From: an uncultured Alphaproteobacteria bacterium
GTDB taxonomy: Bacteria > Pseudomonadota > Alphaproteobacteria > Methylaequorales > Methylaequoraceae
Assembly: GCA_902613995.1 (NCBI GenBank)
Contig: CACMJG010000001.1
Coordinates: forward strand, 187,518 to 251,517
Reading direction: 5' to 3'
DNA: 64,000 nucleotides
The notes under the pieces are model-generated. The model ran no database searches. It was given only the letters and a program-made list of their open reading frames with translations, and was not told the DNA's origin. A program made the translations under genes and the position numbers. Of this stretch, positions 27,975-37,311 are shown piece by piece. The number at the start of each line of letters is the position of its first letter. Position 1 is the stretch's first letter.

Positions 27975-29143
27975 TAGTGTTTAAAGTTTGAAATATGTTT
28001 TATAAAATTTTTTATAATGACCCTACTCATACTTGCAGTTAAAGATAATCTTATTCTATCATAACCAGACGGTACTGTTGGAGGACTTATTTCTTTTACA
28101 AAATATCCGTGATCAAATAGATATTTTTTTAGACTTTCACACTTTGAACGATCTCTTAAAATCAAAGGAATTATATGTGAATTAGATTTTGCAGTATCAA
28201 AATTTAATCTTTTTAATTGTTCTAAAAGAAACTCAGAATTACTTTTAATTTTTTTCCTTAATTTTGATGCTTTTGTTATTTTTTTCAATGAAGCTGATAT
28301 TGCACCTAAAATCGATGGTGGTAGAGCAGTTGAGTAGATTAATCCTCCGCAAGAATTAACAATTTTTTTATAAAAATCTCTTGAGCATGACACAAACGAT
28401 CCATAACTTCCTATAGCTTTACTAAAGGTACCTACAATAATTTCATTTGTATTTTTATTTCCATCTGAGGCAAACCCATACCCATTCTTACCGTATAAAC
28501 CAAACGAATGAGCTTCATCAAGATAAAGTATGCAAGCATATTTTTTTGAAAGATATCTTAACCCATTTAAATCAGCAAGGTCCCCATCCATGCTGAAGAG
28601 TGTTTCAGAGATAATCATTTTTCTGGTTTTGCTTGGTGTTTTTTTTAACTGACTTTCAAGGTGATTCAAGTCAAGATGATTGTATCTAAAACACTTTTGT
28701 CTGGAAATCAAACATCCATAATTTATACTTGCATGATTAAGTTTATCAGAAAAAATTATGCATTTATTTCTTGTGCCTAAAGAATTACCAGTTAAACAGG
28801 GAATAAGTGTTGAATTTAATAAAAATCCATTTCCAATTATTATAGAGTTTTCGTGTTTAATATTTTTACTAATTAGTTTCTCAATCATTTCTATCTTATC
28901 TAAATTACCCGTAACCAAACGAGATGAAGACAAACTAGATCCATATTTTTTTATCCAAGAAATCGATTCATTAGAAATTTCTTTATTTTTAGAAAACCCA
29001 AGATAATCGTTGCTAGCGAAATTTATTAATGTTTTTCCATTATATTTAACCAAATCTTTATTTGTTTTTGAAAGTTTTGCTGAGTAATCAAAAATTTCTA
29101 GTTTTCTGGTTGGATTTTTTTTATTTAATGTTATTTTATTCAC
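27974..29143 (-). CDS. bioF: 8-amino-7-oxononanoate synthase
   Basis: 389 residues. Alpha-oxoamine synthase with NFASNDYLGFSKN, GSSLSSSRLVTGN, LYLDEAHSFGLYGKNG and PLP lysine in VGTFSKAIGSYGSF. It condenses pimeloyl-ACP with alanine. It is the first gene of the minus-strand bio operon, divergent from metY across 39 bases. bioB is not in the window. Confidence 0.95.
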   Translation of the reverse strand: MNKITLNKKNPTRKLEIFDYSAKLSKTNKDLVKYNGKTLINFASNDYLGFSKNKEISNESISWIKKYGSSLSSSRLVTGNLDKIEMIEKLISKNIKHENSIIIGNGFLLNSTLIPCLTGNSLGTRNKCIIFSDKLNHASINYGCLISRQKCFRYNHLDLNHLESQLKKTPSKTRKMIISETLFSMDGDLADLNGLRYLSKKYACILYLDEAHSFGLYGKNGYGFASDGNKNTNEIIVGTFSKAIGSYGSFVSCSRDFYKKIVNSCGGLIYSTALPPSILGAISASLKKITKASKLRKKIKSNSEFLLEQLKRLNFDTAKSNSHIIPLILRDRSKCESLKKYLFDHGYFVKEISPPTVPSGYDRIRLSLTASMSRVIIKNFIKHISNFKH

Positions 29144-29182
29144 AGCCTTTTATATAATATATTAATTTTACGAAATAAATAA

Positions 29183-30460
29183 ATGAAAGAAGAAACTATA
29201 GTTTTACACACAGGTCATCGTAGAGACGAATCGACCACATCTGTCGCCGTTCCTATTTACCAAACCACATCTTATCAATTTAATAATACAGAACATGCCG
29301 CTAAATTATTTTCACTTCAGGAACTTGGAAATATATACACTAGGATAATGAATCCTACATGTGCTGTCTTAGAAGAACGAATGTCAAAACTTGATGGCGG
29401 GGTGGCTGCCATGGCAGTTAGCTCAGGCCAAGCTGCATCAGCATTTTCAATTCAAAATATCTGTCATTCGGGGGATAATTTCGTTAGCTCCACAGATCTA
29501 TATGGAGGAACATGGAATCTGTTTTCCAACACACTAAAAGAAATGGGAATAGAATGCAGATTCGTTGACCCTGCAAAACCCGAACAATTTGAAAATGCTA
29601 TTGACGACAAAACTAGATGTATTTATGCAGAGACCTTGCCCAACCCAAAACTCAATGTTTTTCCTATTAATGAAGTCTCAAAAATTGGAAAAAAACACAA
29701 TGTTCCTTTGATAATGGATAATACTGCTGCACCATACATATGCAAACCTTTAAGTCATGGAGCAAATATTGTAGTCTACTCCACAACTAAATATATTGGT
29801 GGACACGGTCTTTCTATAGGAGGGCTAATAGTTGATGGCGGAAACTTTGATTGGGAAGCTGCAGCTGATAGATTTCCAATGCTTAACAAACCTGACCCAA
29901 GTTATCATGGCGCTGTTTGGTCTGAAGCTGCCAAACCTCTAGGTCCAATAGCTTATATTTTAAGAGCGAGGGTTATTCTTCTAAGAGACTATGGCTCAGC
30001 AATGAGTCCATTTAATGCTTTTACTTTTATTCAAGGTTTAGAAACATTACCTTTAAGAATGCAACGGCATTGTGAAAACGCCGAAAAAGTAGCAGAGTAC
30101 CTGAATGGTCACAGCAAGGTTGAAAAAGTTATTTACCCCAAACTCATGTCTGGAATCCATAGAGATAGAGCAGAAAGCTATATGTCAGGCGGCTTTGGAT
30201 CTTTACTAGGCTTCGAATTAAAAGATGGAGAAGATGCTGGAAAGAAATTCATAGACAATTTGAAACTTCTCTATCATGTTGCCAATATTGGAGACGCAAG
30301 ATCACTTGCTATCCACCCTGCATCAACTACACACTCTCAATTATCGGATGATGAAAAATTATCATCTGGTGTTACACCAGGTTATGTAAGATTATCAATT
30401 GGAATTGAGCACATTGATGATATTATTGAGGATTTAGATCAGGCATTAAAAAAAGCCTGA
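29183..30460 (+). CDS. metY: O-acetylhomoserine sulfhydrylase (Cys/Met metabolism PLP enzyme)
   Basis: 425 residues, the longer MetY size rather than the roughly 390 of MetZ. VPIYQTTSYQFNN, YTRIMNPTCAVLEERM, SSGQAASAFSIQN, AETLPNPKLNVF and the PLP lysine Lys203 in YSTTKYIGGHG are present. It forms homocysteine from O-acetylhomoserine and sulfide. The stop codon is followed immediately by the hemB ATG. The 39-base gap to bioF is too short for a long SAM riboswitch. Confidence 0.93.
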   Translation: MKEETIVLHTGHRRDESTTSVAVPIYQTTSYQFNNTEHAAKLFSLQELGNIYTRIMNPTCAVLEERMSKLDGGVAAMAVSSGQAASAFSIQNICHSGDNFVSSTDLYGGTWNLFSNTLKEMGIECRFVDPAKPEQFENAIDDKTRCIYAETLPNPKLNVFPINEVSKIGKKHNVPLIMDNTAAPYICKPLSHGANIVVYSTTKYIGGHGLSIGGLIVDGGNFDWEAAADRFPMLNKPDPSYHGAVWSEAAKPLGPIAYILRARVILLRDYGSAMSPFNAFTFIQGLETLPLRMQRHCENAEKVAEYLNGHSKVEKVIYPKLMSGIHRDRAESYMSGGFGSLLGFELKDGEDAGKKFIDNLKLLYHVANIGDARSLAIHPASTTHSQLSDDEKLSSGVTPGYVRLSIGIEHIDDIIEDLDQALKKA

Positions 30461-31462
30461 ATGAAGAAATTCAATAGTAGAGGTTTTCCTTTTCATAGGG
30501 GAAGAAGACTCAGAAGCTCTCGCAACTTAAGAGATCTTGTAGCAGAAACATTTCTTAAAACCGACGATTTAGTTATGCCTTACTTTATTCGTGAGGACAA
30601 TGATAAAATGGATTCAAAAAACAAATTTGGATTTAAAAGATTTTCGATAAATGAATTACTTCAAGAGTTAGATGAAATCGTAAAATTAGGAATAAAATCA
30701 GTGGCATTGTTTCCAAAGATTGAAGTTGAAAAAAAAACAGATGATGCAATTGAAAGCTTTAATGAAAATAACCTAATATCTAGAGCTTTAAAAAAAGTTT
30801 TGAAAGAGTTTCCAGATCTGATGATCATCTGTGATGTAGCTTTAGATCCATATACGACCAGCGGTCACGATGGAATTATAAACTCTTACGGAGAAATAGA
30901 CAACGATATCACGGTTCAAATTTTAGTTAAGATGTCTTTAAACCTCGCATCATCCGGCTGTAAAATCATTGCTCCAAGTGATATGATGGATGGGAGAATT
31001 AAAATTATAAGAGAAAACTTAGAAACAAATAAATTTTCCAATGTTAATATTCTTTCATATAGCTCAAAGTTTTGCTCTAACTTCTATTCCCCTTTTAGAG
31101 ACGCATTAGGAAGCAAAGAAAATCTTGGAGATTCAAAAAAAGATTCTTATCAAATTGATTATAGAAATTCTAGAGAAGCAGTAAAAGAATCACTTGAAGA
31201 TATTGAGGAAGGCGCAGATATTGTAATGGTAAAACCAGCGGGCTATTATTTAGACATTATTAATGAAATAAAAAAAAACTGTTTGATACCTATCGCCGCC
31301 TATCAAGTAAGTGGAGAATATGTAATGATTAAGAACGCTTCTGACGAAAAACTATTTGACTACAGATCTTGCGTATTGGAGAGTCTTTCTTGCATTAAAA
31401 GAGCTGGAGCAGACGTAATTTTTTCATATTTTTCGAAAGAAGTTGCAGAGTGGTTAAAATAA
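30461..31462 (+). CDS. hemB: Delta-aminolevulinic acid dehydratase (porphobilinogen synthase)
   Basis: 333 residues. N-terminal RGRRLRSSRNLRDLVAET and MPYFIREDN, ICDVALDPYTTSGHDGI, APSDMMDGRI, and the Schiff-base lysine in VMVKPAGYYLDII. The metal loop has DVALDPYTTSGHDG, with Ala/Asp in place of the three zinc cysteines, which is the pattern of Mg-type enzymes common in alphaproteobacteria. It makes porphobilinogen for heme. It starts on the base after the metY stop. Confidence 0.95.
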   Translation: MKKFNSRGFPFHRGRRLRSSRNLRDLVAETFLKTDDLVMPYFIREDNDKMDSKNKFGFKRFSINELLQELDEIVKLGIKSVALFPKIEVEKKTDDAIESFNENNLISRALKKVLKEFPDLMIICDVALDPYTTSGHDGIINSYGEIDNDITVQILVKMSLNLASSGCKIIAPSDMMDGRIKIIRENLETNKFSNVNILSYSSKFCSNFYSPFRDALGSKENLGDSKKDSYQIDYRNSREAVKESLEDIEEGADIVMVKPAGYYLDIINEIKKNCLIPIAAYQVSGEYVMIKNASDEKLFDYRSCVLESLSCIKRAGADVIFSYFSKEVAEWLK

Positions 31463-31522
31463 TTAAATCATAATGAACTTGATTTTTAAAAATTATAAGA
31501 TTAAAAGAAGATAACATAAATT

Positions 31523-31529
31523 AGGAGGT
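31523..31529 (+). promoter_or_regulatory. Strong Shine-Dalgarno site of the serine-glyoxylate aminotransferase
   Basis: AGGAGGT lies 5-11 bases before the ATG at 31534. Few genes in this window have so complete a ribosome binding site, which suggests high translation of this operon. Confidence 0.8.
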
Positions 31530-31533
31530 AATA

Positions 31534-32760
31534 ATGTCAAGAACACATCCAGGTAGATTCCACATAGCTATCCCAGGTCCTACAAATATCCCTGAAAGAA
31601 TTTTAAATGCTATGCATATCTCATCAGAGGATCAAAGAAATCCAGAAATTCCAAACTTAACAATTCCCTTATATAAAGATGTAAAAAAAGTTTTCAAATC
31701 CGAGAAAGGTACTGTTTTTCTATTCCCCGGATCAGGAACGGGAGCATGGGAATCAGCAATCATTAATACCATGTCACCAAATGAGAAAGTTCTAATTTAT
31801 AGATATGGACAGTTCAGTCACTTATGGGCAGATATGTTTAAAAGGCTTGGATTAGATGCAGACGTTGTTGAAAGAGAATGGGGCACAGGAACACCTCCTG
31901 AAGAAGTGGAAAAGACTCTTAAAAATGACACCGATCACAAAATAAAGGTTGTTTGTGTGACACAAAACGAAACTGCTACTGGAGTCACATCAAATGTTGA
32001 AGATGTAAGAAAGGCTATGGATGCAGCAAATCACCCAGCACTTTTGTTTGTTGATGGTGTTAGTTCGATTGCATCTATTGACTTTAAAATGGATGAGTGG
32101 AAAGTAGATTGTGCTATTTCAGGCTCACAAAAGGGTTTTATGTTACCTTCTGGGATGGCTATAATGTGCGTAAGTCCCAAAGCTCTTGAAGCCCATAAAA
32201 AAGCTGAGCTTAAAAGATGTTACTACTCTTGGGAAGATCAGATTGCAACTAATAAAGATGGGTATTTCCCCTACACGCCTCAAATACCAATGTTGAGGGC
32301 TTTACAGGAGTCATGTAACATGATTTTTGAAGAGGGTCTTGAAAACGTATTCAAGAGACATTTCAGAATTGCTGAAGGAGTAAGAAAAGCTATTATTGAA
32401 GGTTGGGAATTAAAACTATGTGCTAAAGACCCATATTGGTATTCCGATACTGTGTCAGCAATAGTAGTTCCAGAAGATAAAGATGCAAAACAAGTGCTCT
32501 CAACAGCCTTTAATAAGTATCATCTATCACTTGGTGCTGGACTTACAGAGGTAGCTGGCAAGGTTTTCAGAATAGGCCATCTTGGTGATTTAAACGAACT
32601 TCAAGCTTCAGCCTTTATTAATGGCGCTGAAATGGCAATGATTGATTCAGGTATTAATGTAAAACCTGGAAGTGGTATTGCTGCTGCTTCTGAATATTGG
32701 AGAAAGGCTTTAGAAAATGACGCAAAAGTTCAAAGTATTAGTAACAAGGAAGTGGCCTAG
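31534..32760 (+). CDS. Serine--glyoxylate aminotransferase
   Basis: 408 residues, class V aminotransferase. It has PGPTNIPERILNAM, FLFPGSGTGAWESAI, VTQNETATGV, LFVDGVSSIASIDFKMDEW and the PLP lysine in SGSQKGFMLPSG. It converts serine plus glyoxylate to hydroxypyruvate plus glycine, a step of the serine cycle and of photorespiration-like glyoxylate use. Next come a 2-hydroxyacid dehydrogenase and a glycerate kinase, which complete hydroxypyruvate to 2-phosphoglycerate. The leader (31463-31533) has a strong ribosome binding site. Confidence 0.94.
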   Translation: MSRTHPGRFHIAIPGPTNIPERILNAMHISSEDQRNPEIPNLTIPLYKDVKKVFKSEKGTVFLFPGSGTGAWESAIINTMSPNEKVLIYRYGQFSHLWADMFKRLGLDADVVEREWGTGTPPEEVEKTLKNDTDHKIKVVCVTQNETATGVTSNVEDVRKAMDAANHPALLFVDGVSSIASIDFKMDEWKVDCAISGSQKGFMLPSGMAIMCVSPKALEAHKKAELKRCYYSWEDQIATNKDGYFPYTPQIPMLRALQESCNMIFEEGLENVFKRHFRIAEGVRKAIIEGWELKLCAKDPYWYSDTVSAIVVPEDKDAKQVLSTAFNKYHLSLGAGLTEVAGKVFRIGHLGDLNELQASAFINGAEMAMIDSGINVKPGSGIAAASEYWRKALENDAKVQSISNKEVA

Positions 32761-33691
32761 TGCTGTAGAAAAAAAGCTAGTTGAGAATTTTGATGTCACT
32801 CTAAACGAAAGTGACATTCCAATGACCGAAGAACAGCTTCTTGAGGCTATGAATAGTTATGATGCGGTTCTCCCAACAGTTACTGACAGTATTTCAAGTA
32901 AAATTATTTCATCAGATAAAAGAAAAGCTAAAATACTCGGAAATTTTGGTGTTGGTTTCAATAACATTGATATTGAGTCAGCGAAAATTAACGGGGTAGT
33001 TGTTACAAATACTCCAGAAGTGCTTACCGATTGCACAGCAGATATTGCAATGCTTCTTCTTCTTGGAGTTTCTAGAAGAGCTTCAGAGGGAGAATTTCAT
33101 GTTAGAAAAAAAGAATGGTCGGGCTGGCGACCTACTCATATGATGGGAACAAAAGTAACAGGAAAAACTCTGGGTCTTGTAGGAATGGGGAGAATAGCTC
33201 AGGCGGTTGCCCATAAAGCACATTTTGGGTTTAACATGAAAATACTTTTTTTTGACCCATATTTTAATAATAAAGACATTATTAAAAAATTTAGTGCCTT
33301 GCCTTGCAAAACAATTGACGATCTACTGAGAGATTCAGATTTTGTTTCTTTGCATTGCCCATCTACGAATGAAACTAAAGGACTAATGAATATTAAAACA
33401 TTAACAAAGATGAAAATGTCTAGTTATCTTATAAATACAGCGAGAGGTGATGTAGTTGTCGAAAATGATTTAGTTCAAGCATTAGAAAAAGGCCTCATTA
33501 AGGGAGCAGGTCTTGACGTTTTTGAAGGTGAACCAAATGTAAACCCAAAACTTTTAAATTTTAAAAACGTTTTTTTACTCCCACATCTTGGAAGCGCTAC
33601 TGAAGAAACTAGAGAAGCCATGGGTATGAGAGTGTTTTCAAATATACGCGATTTTTTTGATGGCAAGGAGCCCACGGACAGAGTGGTATAA
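32717..33691 (+). CDS. D-2-hydroxyacid dehydrogenase (hydroxypyruvate/glyoxylate reductase)
   Basis: 324 residues. It starts inside the previous gene (44-base overlap); the first residues KVLVTRKWPSAVEKKL match the known N terminus of glyoxylate/hydroxypyruvate reductases, so the overlap is real. NAD(P)-binding GLVGMGRIAQAVA, catalytic Arg in NTARGDVV, Glu in DVFEGEP and His in LPHLGSAT are all present. Together with its neighbours it most likely reduces hydroxypyruvate to D-glycerate; glyoxylate reduction is also possible. Confidence 0.92.
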   Translation: MTQKFKVLVTRKWPSAVEKKLVENFDVTLNESDIPMTEEQLLEAMNSYDAVLPTVTDSISSKIISSDKRKAKILGNFGVGFNNIDIESAKINGVVVTNTPEVLTDCTADIAMLLLLGVSRRASEGEFHVRKKEWSGWRPTHMMGTKVTGKTLGLVGMGRIAQAVAHKAHFGFNMKILFFDPYFNNKDIIKKFSALPCKTIDDLLRDSDFVSLHCPSTNETKGLMNIKTLTKMKMSSYLINTARGDVVVENDLVQALEKGLIKGAGLDVFEGEPNVNPKLLNFKNVFLLPHLGSATEETREAMGMRVFSNIRDFFDGKEPTDRVV

Positions 33692-33697
33692 TCCATA

Positions 33698-35047
33698 ATG
33701 AGTTTACAGAGAGTTGAGAATAGCTCTGAAAATTTGTTGATGCGTTTATTTAATCATGGAGTATCAAACGTTCAACCTAGAAATATTTTAAAAAAATTCA
33801 TAAAAGTTTACAAAACAAAAATTATTGTAAGCAGCAATAGCTATTCAAAAACTTATAATAACTTTAAGAATATTCTTCCAATTTGTGTAGGTAAAGCTTC
33901 GGTTGATATGGGTAAAACTGCATTATCTCTGCTTAAGAATTTTGAGAACAAAATATCTGAGGGTGTGATAGTTGTAAACAAGGAAAACTTTAAAAAAGTA
34001 AAAGGTTTTAAATGTTTTTCTTCTGGGCACCCTGTTCCTGATAAAAATGGTTTACTTGCAGCTTTACACATCGAAAAAAAACTTCATTCACTTTCGGAAA
34101 AAGATTTAGTTTTGTTTTTTTTATCTGGAGGTGGTTCTGCTCTATTACCTTACCCATCTGCAAATATAAAAATTGACCAGAAGGTAAGTTTGAATCGTAA
34201 ATTATTGAATTCAGGTGCAGATATCAAAGAAATTAACACAGTGCGGAAACATCTTTCAAAAATCAAGGGAGGTAATTTATTGAAAATGTCATTTCCAGCA
34301 AAAGTCCACAGTTTTATATTATCCGATGTAATAGGAGATGATTTAAGTTCGATATCGAGTGGACCAACAGTTCCTGACGAAACGTCTTTTAATGATGTAA
34401 AAAAAATTCTAAGAAAATACAATCTATGGAACGATATTCACAAATCAATAAAAGCGCATATTGAATTAGGAATATTAGATAAAAGTTTTGAAACACCTGA
34501 CAAGACAAATAAAGTTTTCTTAAATGTGGAAAACACACTAATAGGAAGTAATAATTTATGCTTAAAAAGCATTGATTCTTTTTGTGAAAAAAAAAATATC
34601 AATTCAAAAATTTGGAAAACAAATATTGAAGGAGATGTTCAAGATATTGCGGAAAATTTTGTTAGAGATCTTAAAAAAAAGAATTATAAAAGACCAATAA
34701 TATTAATTTCTGGTGGAGAAAGTACAGTTAAAATTAAAGGAAAGGGCAAAGGTGGAAGAAATCAGGAATTTGCATTACACTTTTTAAAAAATATAAGAAA
34801 ATCTCTTTCAGATCTAAAATTTACACTATTATCAGCTGGAACAGACGGAAGAGACGGACCAACAAATGCTGCTGGAGCAATTGTCAATGAAAAAAGTTTG
34901 GATTTAATTGAAAATAAAAACATAAACCTAAACAAGGAACTAGAAAATAATAACTCATATCAGGTATTGAAAAAAATAAATTCGCTTGTAATAATTAATG
35001 GAACAAACACAAACGTAGCTGACATTCAGTTATTAATGATAAATTAA
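33698..35047 (+). CDS. Glycerate 2-kinase (MOFRL family)
   Basis: 449 residues. N-terminal DUF4147 domain with VGKASVDMGKTAL, FSSGHPVPDKNG and FFLSGGGSALLPYP; C-terminal MOFRL domain with ISGGESTVKIKGKGKGGRNQEFALHF and LSAGTDGRDGPTNAAGAIV. It phosphorylates glycerate to 2-phosphoglycerate. It is 6 bases downstream of the dehydrogenase and completes the serine/glyoxylate to 2-phosphoglycerate route. Such genes are named gckA, garK-like or ttuD in different species; I leave the symbol open. Confidence 0.92.
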   Translation: MSLQRVENSSENLLMRLFNHGVSNVQPRNILKKFIKVYKTKIIVSSNSYSKTYNNFKNILPICVGKASVDMGKTALSLLKNFENKISEGVIVVNKENFKKVKGFKCFSSGHPVPDKNGLLAALHIEKKLHSLSEKDLVLFFLSGGGSALLPYPSANIKIDQKVSLNRKLLNSGADIKEINTVRKHLSKIKGGNLLKMSFPAKVHSFILSDVIGDDLSSISSGPTVPDETSFNDVKKILRKYNLWNDIHKSIKAHIELGILDKSFETPDKTNKVFLNVENTLIGSNNLCLKSIDSFCEKKNINSKIWKTNIEGDVQDIAENFVRDLKKKNYKRPIILISGGESTVKIKGKGKGGRNQEFALHFLKNIRKSLSDLKFTLLSAGTDGRDGPTNAAGAIVNEKSLDLIENKNINLNKELENNNSYQVLKKINSLVIINGTNTNVADIQLLMIN

Positions 35048-35764
35048 ATGGGTACATTAAAAAAAAATGGATTAATACTAAAAAGCTCAACAGAGTTTCC
35101 TTGTTCTTACATCAAAGGAAGATCAGAAAAAAGAATTTTTGTAAATATTCCAAAAAATAAATTTGGAAACGAAGTAATATCAAAACTTACACAAAAAGGA
35201 TTTCGAAGAAATTATGATCACATGTATATTCCATCGTGCAAAGATTGCATATCTTGTATTTCATTAAGATTGAATATTTCCAAATTTATCTATTCCAAAA
35301 GTAATAAAAGAAATCTAAAAACCAACTCTGATTTATCATTAGTTGAAAATAAATTCTATTCAGAGAAAAGATTTAAATTATTCAAACAATATTGCAGAGT
35401 CAGACACTCAGATGGTCAAATGAGATATATGACACAAGCTGATTTTATTAATTTTTTTCATAAATCTCAAAATAAAATAAAAATTTTTGACTTAATTAAT
35501 TTAAATAAAGAGCTTTATGGCTCAATCCTACTAGACGTTTTAGATGATGGATATTCTGCTGTTTATAGTTTTTTTGATCCCTATTCACACAAAAGAGGTT
35601 TGGGTAAAAACCTAATCCTTAAAACAATTCAAAAACTTAAAGAAAAAAAAAAAAGTCACCTTTACCTTGGATATTGGATAAGAGAATCAAAAAATATGAA
35701 CTATAAATCTTCATTTAATAATGTTGAATATTTTGTAAATGGTAAATGGACAGAAAAACTATAA
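35048..35764 (+). CDS. bpt: Aspartate/glutamate leucyltransferase (bacterial protein N-end rule)
   Basis: 238 residues. N-terminal PCSYIKGRSEKRIFVNIP and the cysteine motif YDHMYIPSCKDCISCISLRL, then QYCRVRHSDGQM and YSFFDPYSHKRGLGKNLI in the acetyltransferase-like C-terminal half. Bpt adds leucine from Leu-tRNA to proteins starting with Asp or Glu, marking them for ClpS/ClpAP. It begins on the base after the glycerate kinase stop and overlaps the convergent recO stop by 6 bases. Confidence 0.9.
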   Translation: MGTLKKNGLILKSSTEFPCSYIKGRSEKRIFVNIPKNKFGNEVISKLTQKGFRRNYDHMYIPSCKDCISCISLRLNISKFIYSKSNKRNLKTNSDLSLVENKFYSEKRFKLFKQYCRVRHSDGQMRYMTQADFINFFHKSQNKIKIFDLINLNKELYGSILLDVLDDGYSAVYSFFDPYSHKRGLGKNLILKTIQKLKEKKKSHLYLGYWIRESKNMNYKSSFNNVEYFVNGKWTEKL

Positions 35765-36463
35765 ACTCTTCATTTTATTAATTATTTGATTCCTATAAAT
35801 AAATTTGAATTTATTATTTTCCAAAATTTTAAGTAAAAAATATCCTGTTATTTTTAGTGCCTCGTTATAATCATTGTATTTATTTTTTTTAAAGTTTTCT
35901 TTCATACATTTTGGAATTTTAAAAAGATTTTTAGCATATTTTTTTCCTATTTCGAAATTAACTGCATTGCCTGTTTTTGGAGAAATAAAAAAAGTGTTAT
36001 TAAATTCTCCAGTAACACAGCATTTATTGATGCTGAGCTCATAACCAAGATGCTTTAAAAAATTCATTTCCCACTTCACATATTTACCAATTAAATAAGA
36101 ATTACTATCATACTTTAAATGAGTCAAATTTTTGATTTCTTCATAAATAGAAATATTTTGTTCCCATAAAGGTAAAAATTTTATACAGAGTTCCGATGCC
36201 GATGCTTTAATAATTGTATAAAAATAATCTGAAGATAAATTATAATTTTCTTGTTCATAATTTAAATATCCAAGTGAATTGTGATTTCTTGCACTCCATA
36301 TAAATTGAATTTTATCAAGATTAATTAAATTAATGTTTTTGTTTTTAAATGACTTTGAAATACCATTTATCAAACCATGATCTTTCGATAAGATATATAA
36401 GATTTTTGATTTCTCCCCAAAATTCTTTGAATATAAGAAAAAACCTTCATCGTGTATTTTCAT
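35759..36463 (-). CDS. recO: DNA repair protein RecO
   Basis: 234 residues. N-terminal OB domain (DEGFFLYSKNFGEKSKILYILSKDHGLING) and a helical C-terminal part with LKHLGYELSINKCCVTGEF and ISPKTGNAV. The zinc cysteines of E. coli-type RecO are only partly present. RecO loads RecA with RecR. It is the last gene of the lepB-rnc-era-recO series, two bases after era. Confidence 0.85.
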   Translation of the reverse strand: MKIHDEGFFLYSKNFGEKSKILYILSKDHGLINGISKSFKNKNINLINLDKIQFIWSARNHNSLGYLNYEQENYNLSSDYFYTIIKASASELCIKFLPLWEQNISIYEEIKNLTHLKYDSNSYLIGKYVKWEMNFLKHLGYELSINKCCVTGEFNNTFFISPKTGNAVNFEIGKKYAKNLFKIPKCMKENFKKNKYNDYNEALKITGYFLLKILENNKFKFIYRNQIINKMKSL

Positions 36464-36465
36464 TA

Positions 36466-37311
36466 TTAAATTCTCATTTTTTTAACTGTTAAATCCAAAA
36501 ATACTTTTTTTTTTAAAATTTTTTCAATGTCGATTCGCGACCTTGTTCCAATCATCTTAATTTTTTCTCCGTTTTTTCCTATAATTATTGATTTTTGCGA
36601 ATCTTTATTTACATATATTTCTTGATAAACTTTTATGATTTTTTCTTCATGTTTAATTTTGGTTTGAATTTTAACTAAATACGGTATTTCCTTATTTACA
36701 AGATTAAATATCTTTTCTCTTGTAATTTCAGAAATTCTATAATTAATGCTTTTATTGACTTTAATTTTTCCTTTATACTTCCAATGTCTTTCAGGAATTT
36801 CATCAATTAGATTGTTCAATAAAAACTTCAGACCTTTTCTTTTTTTTGCAGAAATCATAAAAGTTTTTGAAAAATTTATTTGCGAATTTAGAATTTCAGA
36901 ATATTTTAATATTCTATCTTTTGAAACAAGATCTATTTTATTTAATACCAAACAATTTGTTTTGAAATTTTGAATAGTAGTATTTATTTCACTTAACAAT
37001 TTTTTATCAATTTTTTGCGAAAGATCGTAAATGAATAGGTTTAAATCTACTTTTTCTTCTTCATCCTGAATTGAACGTGAAAGACTTTTTGTTTTATATT
37101 TTTTATTTTGAATTATACCTGGTGTGTCTGTAAATATAAGTTGACTATGATTTAAATTTATCACTCCAGAAATTTTTTCTTTTGTGGTCTGAACTTTATG
37201 GCTAACAATTGAAATTTTATTATTTAAAATATTATTCAATAGTGTTGATTTTCCTGCATTTGGAAATCCAGTTAATAAGATAACTCCACACTTATATTTT
37301 TTTATTTTCAA
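36466..37311 (-). CDS. era: GTPase Era
   Basis: 281 residues, slightly short. G1 GFPNAGKST at about 16-24, G3 FTDTPGI, G4 NKIDLV, G5-like ISAKKRKG, then a KH RNA-binding domain with IIIGKNGEKIKMIGTRSRIDIEKIL. Era binds the 3' end of 16S rRNA in small subunit maturation. It overlaps rnc by 20 bases. Confidence 0.95.
   Translation of the reverse strand: MKIKKYKCGVILLTGFPNAGKSTLLNNILNNKISIVSHKVQTTKEKISGVINLNHSQLIFTDTPGIIQNKKYKTKSLSRSIQDEEEKVDLNLFIYDLSQKIDKKLLSEINTTIQNFKTNCLVLNKIDLVSKDRILKYSEILNSQINFSKTFMISAKKRKGLKFLLNNLIDEIPERHWKYKGKIKVNKSINYRISEITREKIFNLVNKEIPYLVKIQTKIKHEEKIIKVYQEIYVNKDSQKSIIIGKNGEKIKMIGTRSRIDIEKILKKKVFLDLTVKKMRI

Noticed and set aside
29144..29182. SAM riboswitch before metY
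   Set aside because: Only 39 bases separate metY from the divergent bioF, too short for a known SAM riboswitch plus promoter.
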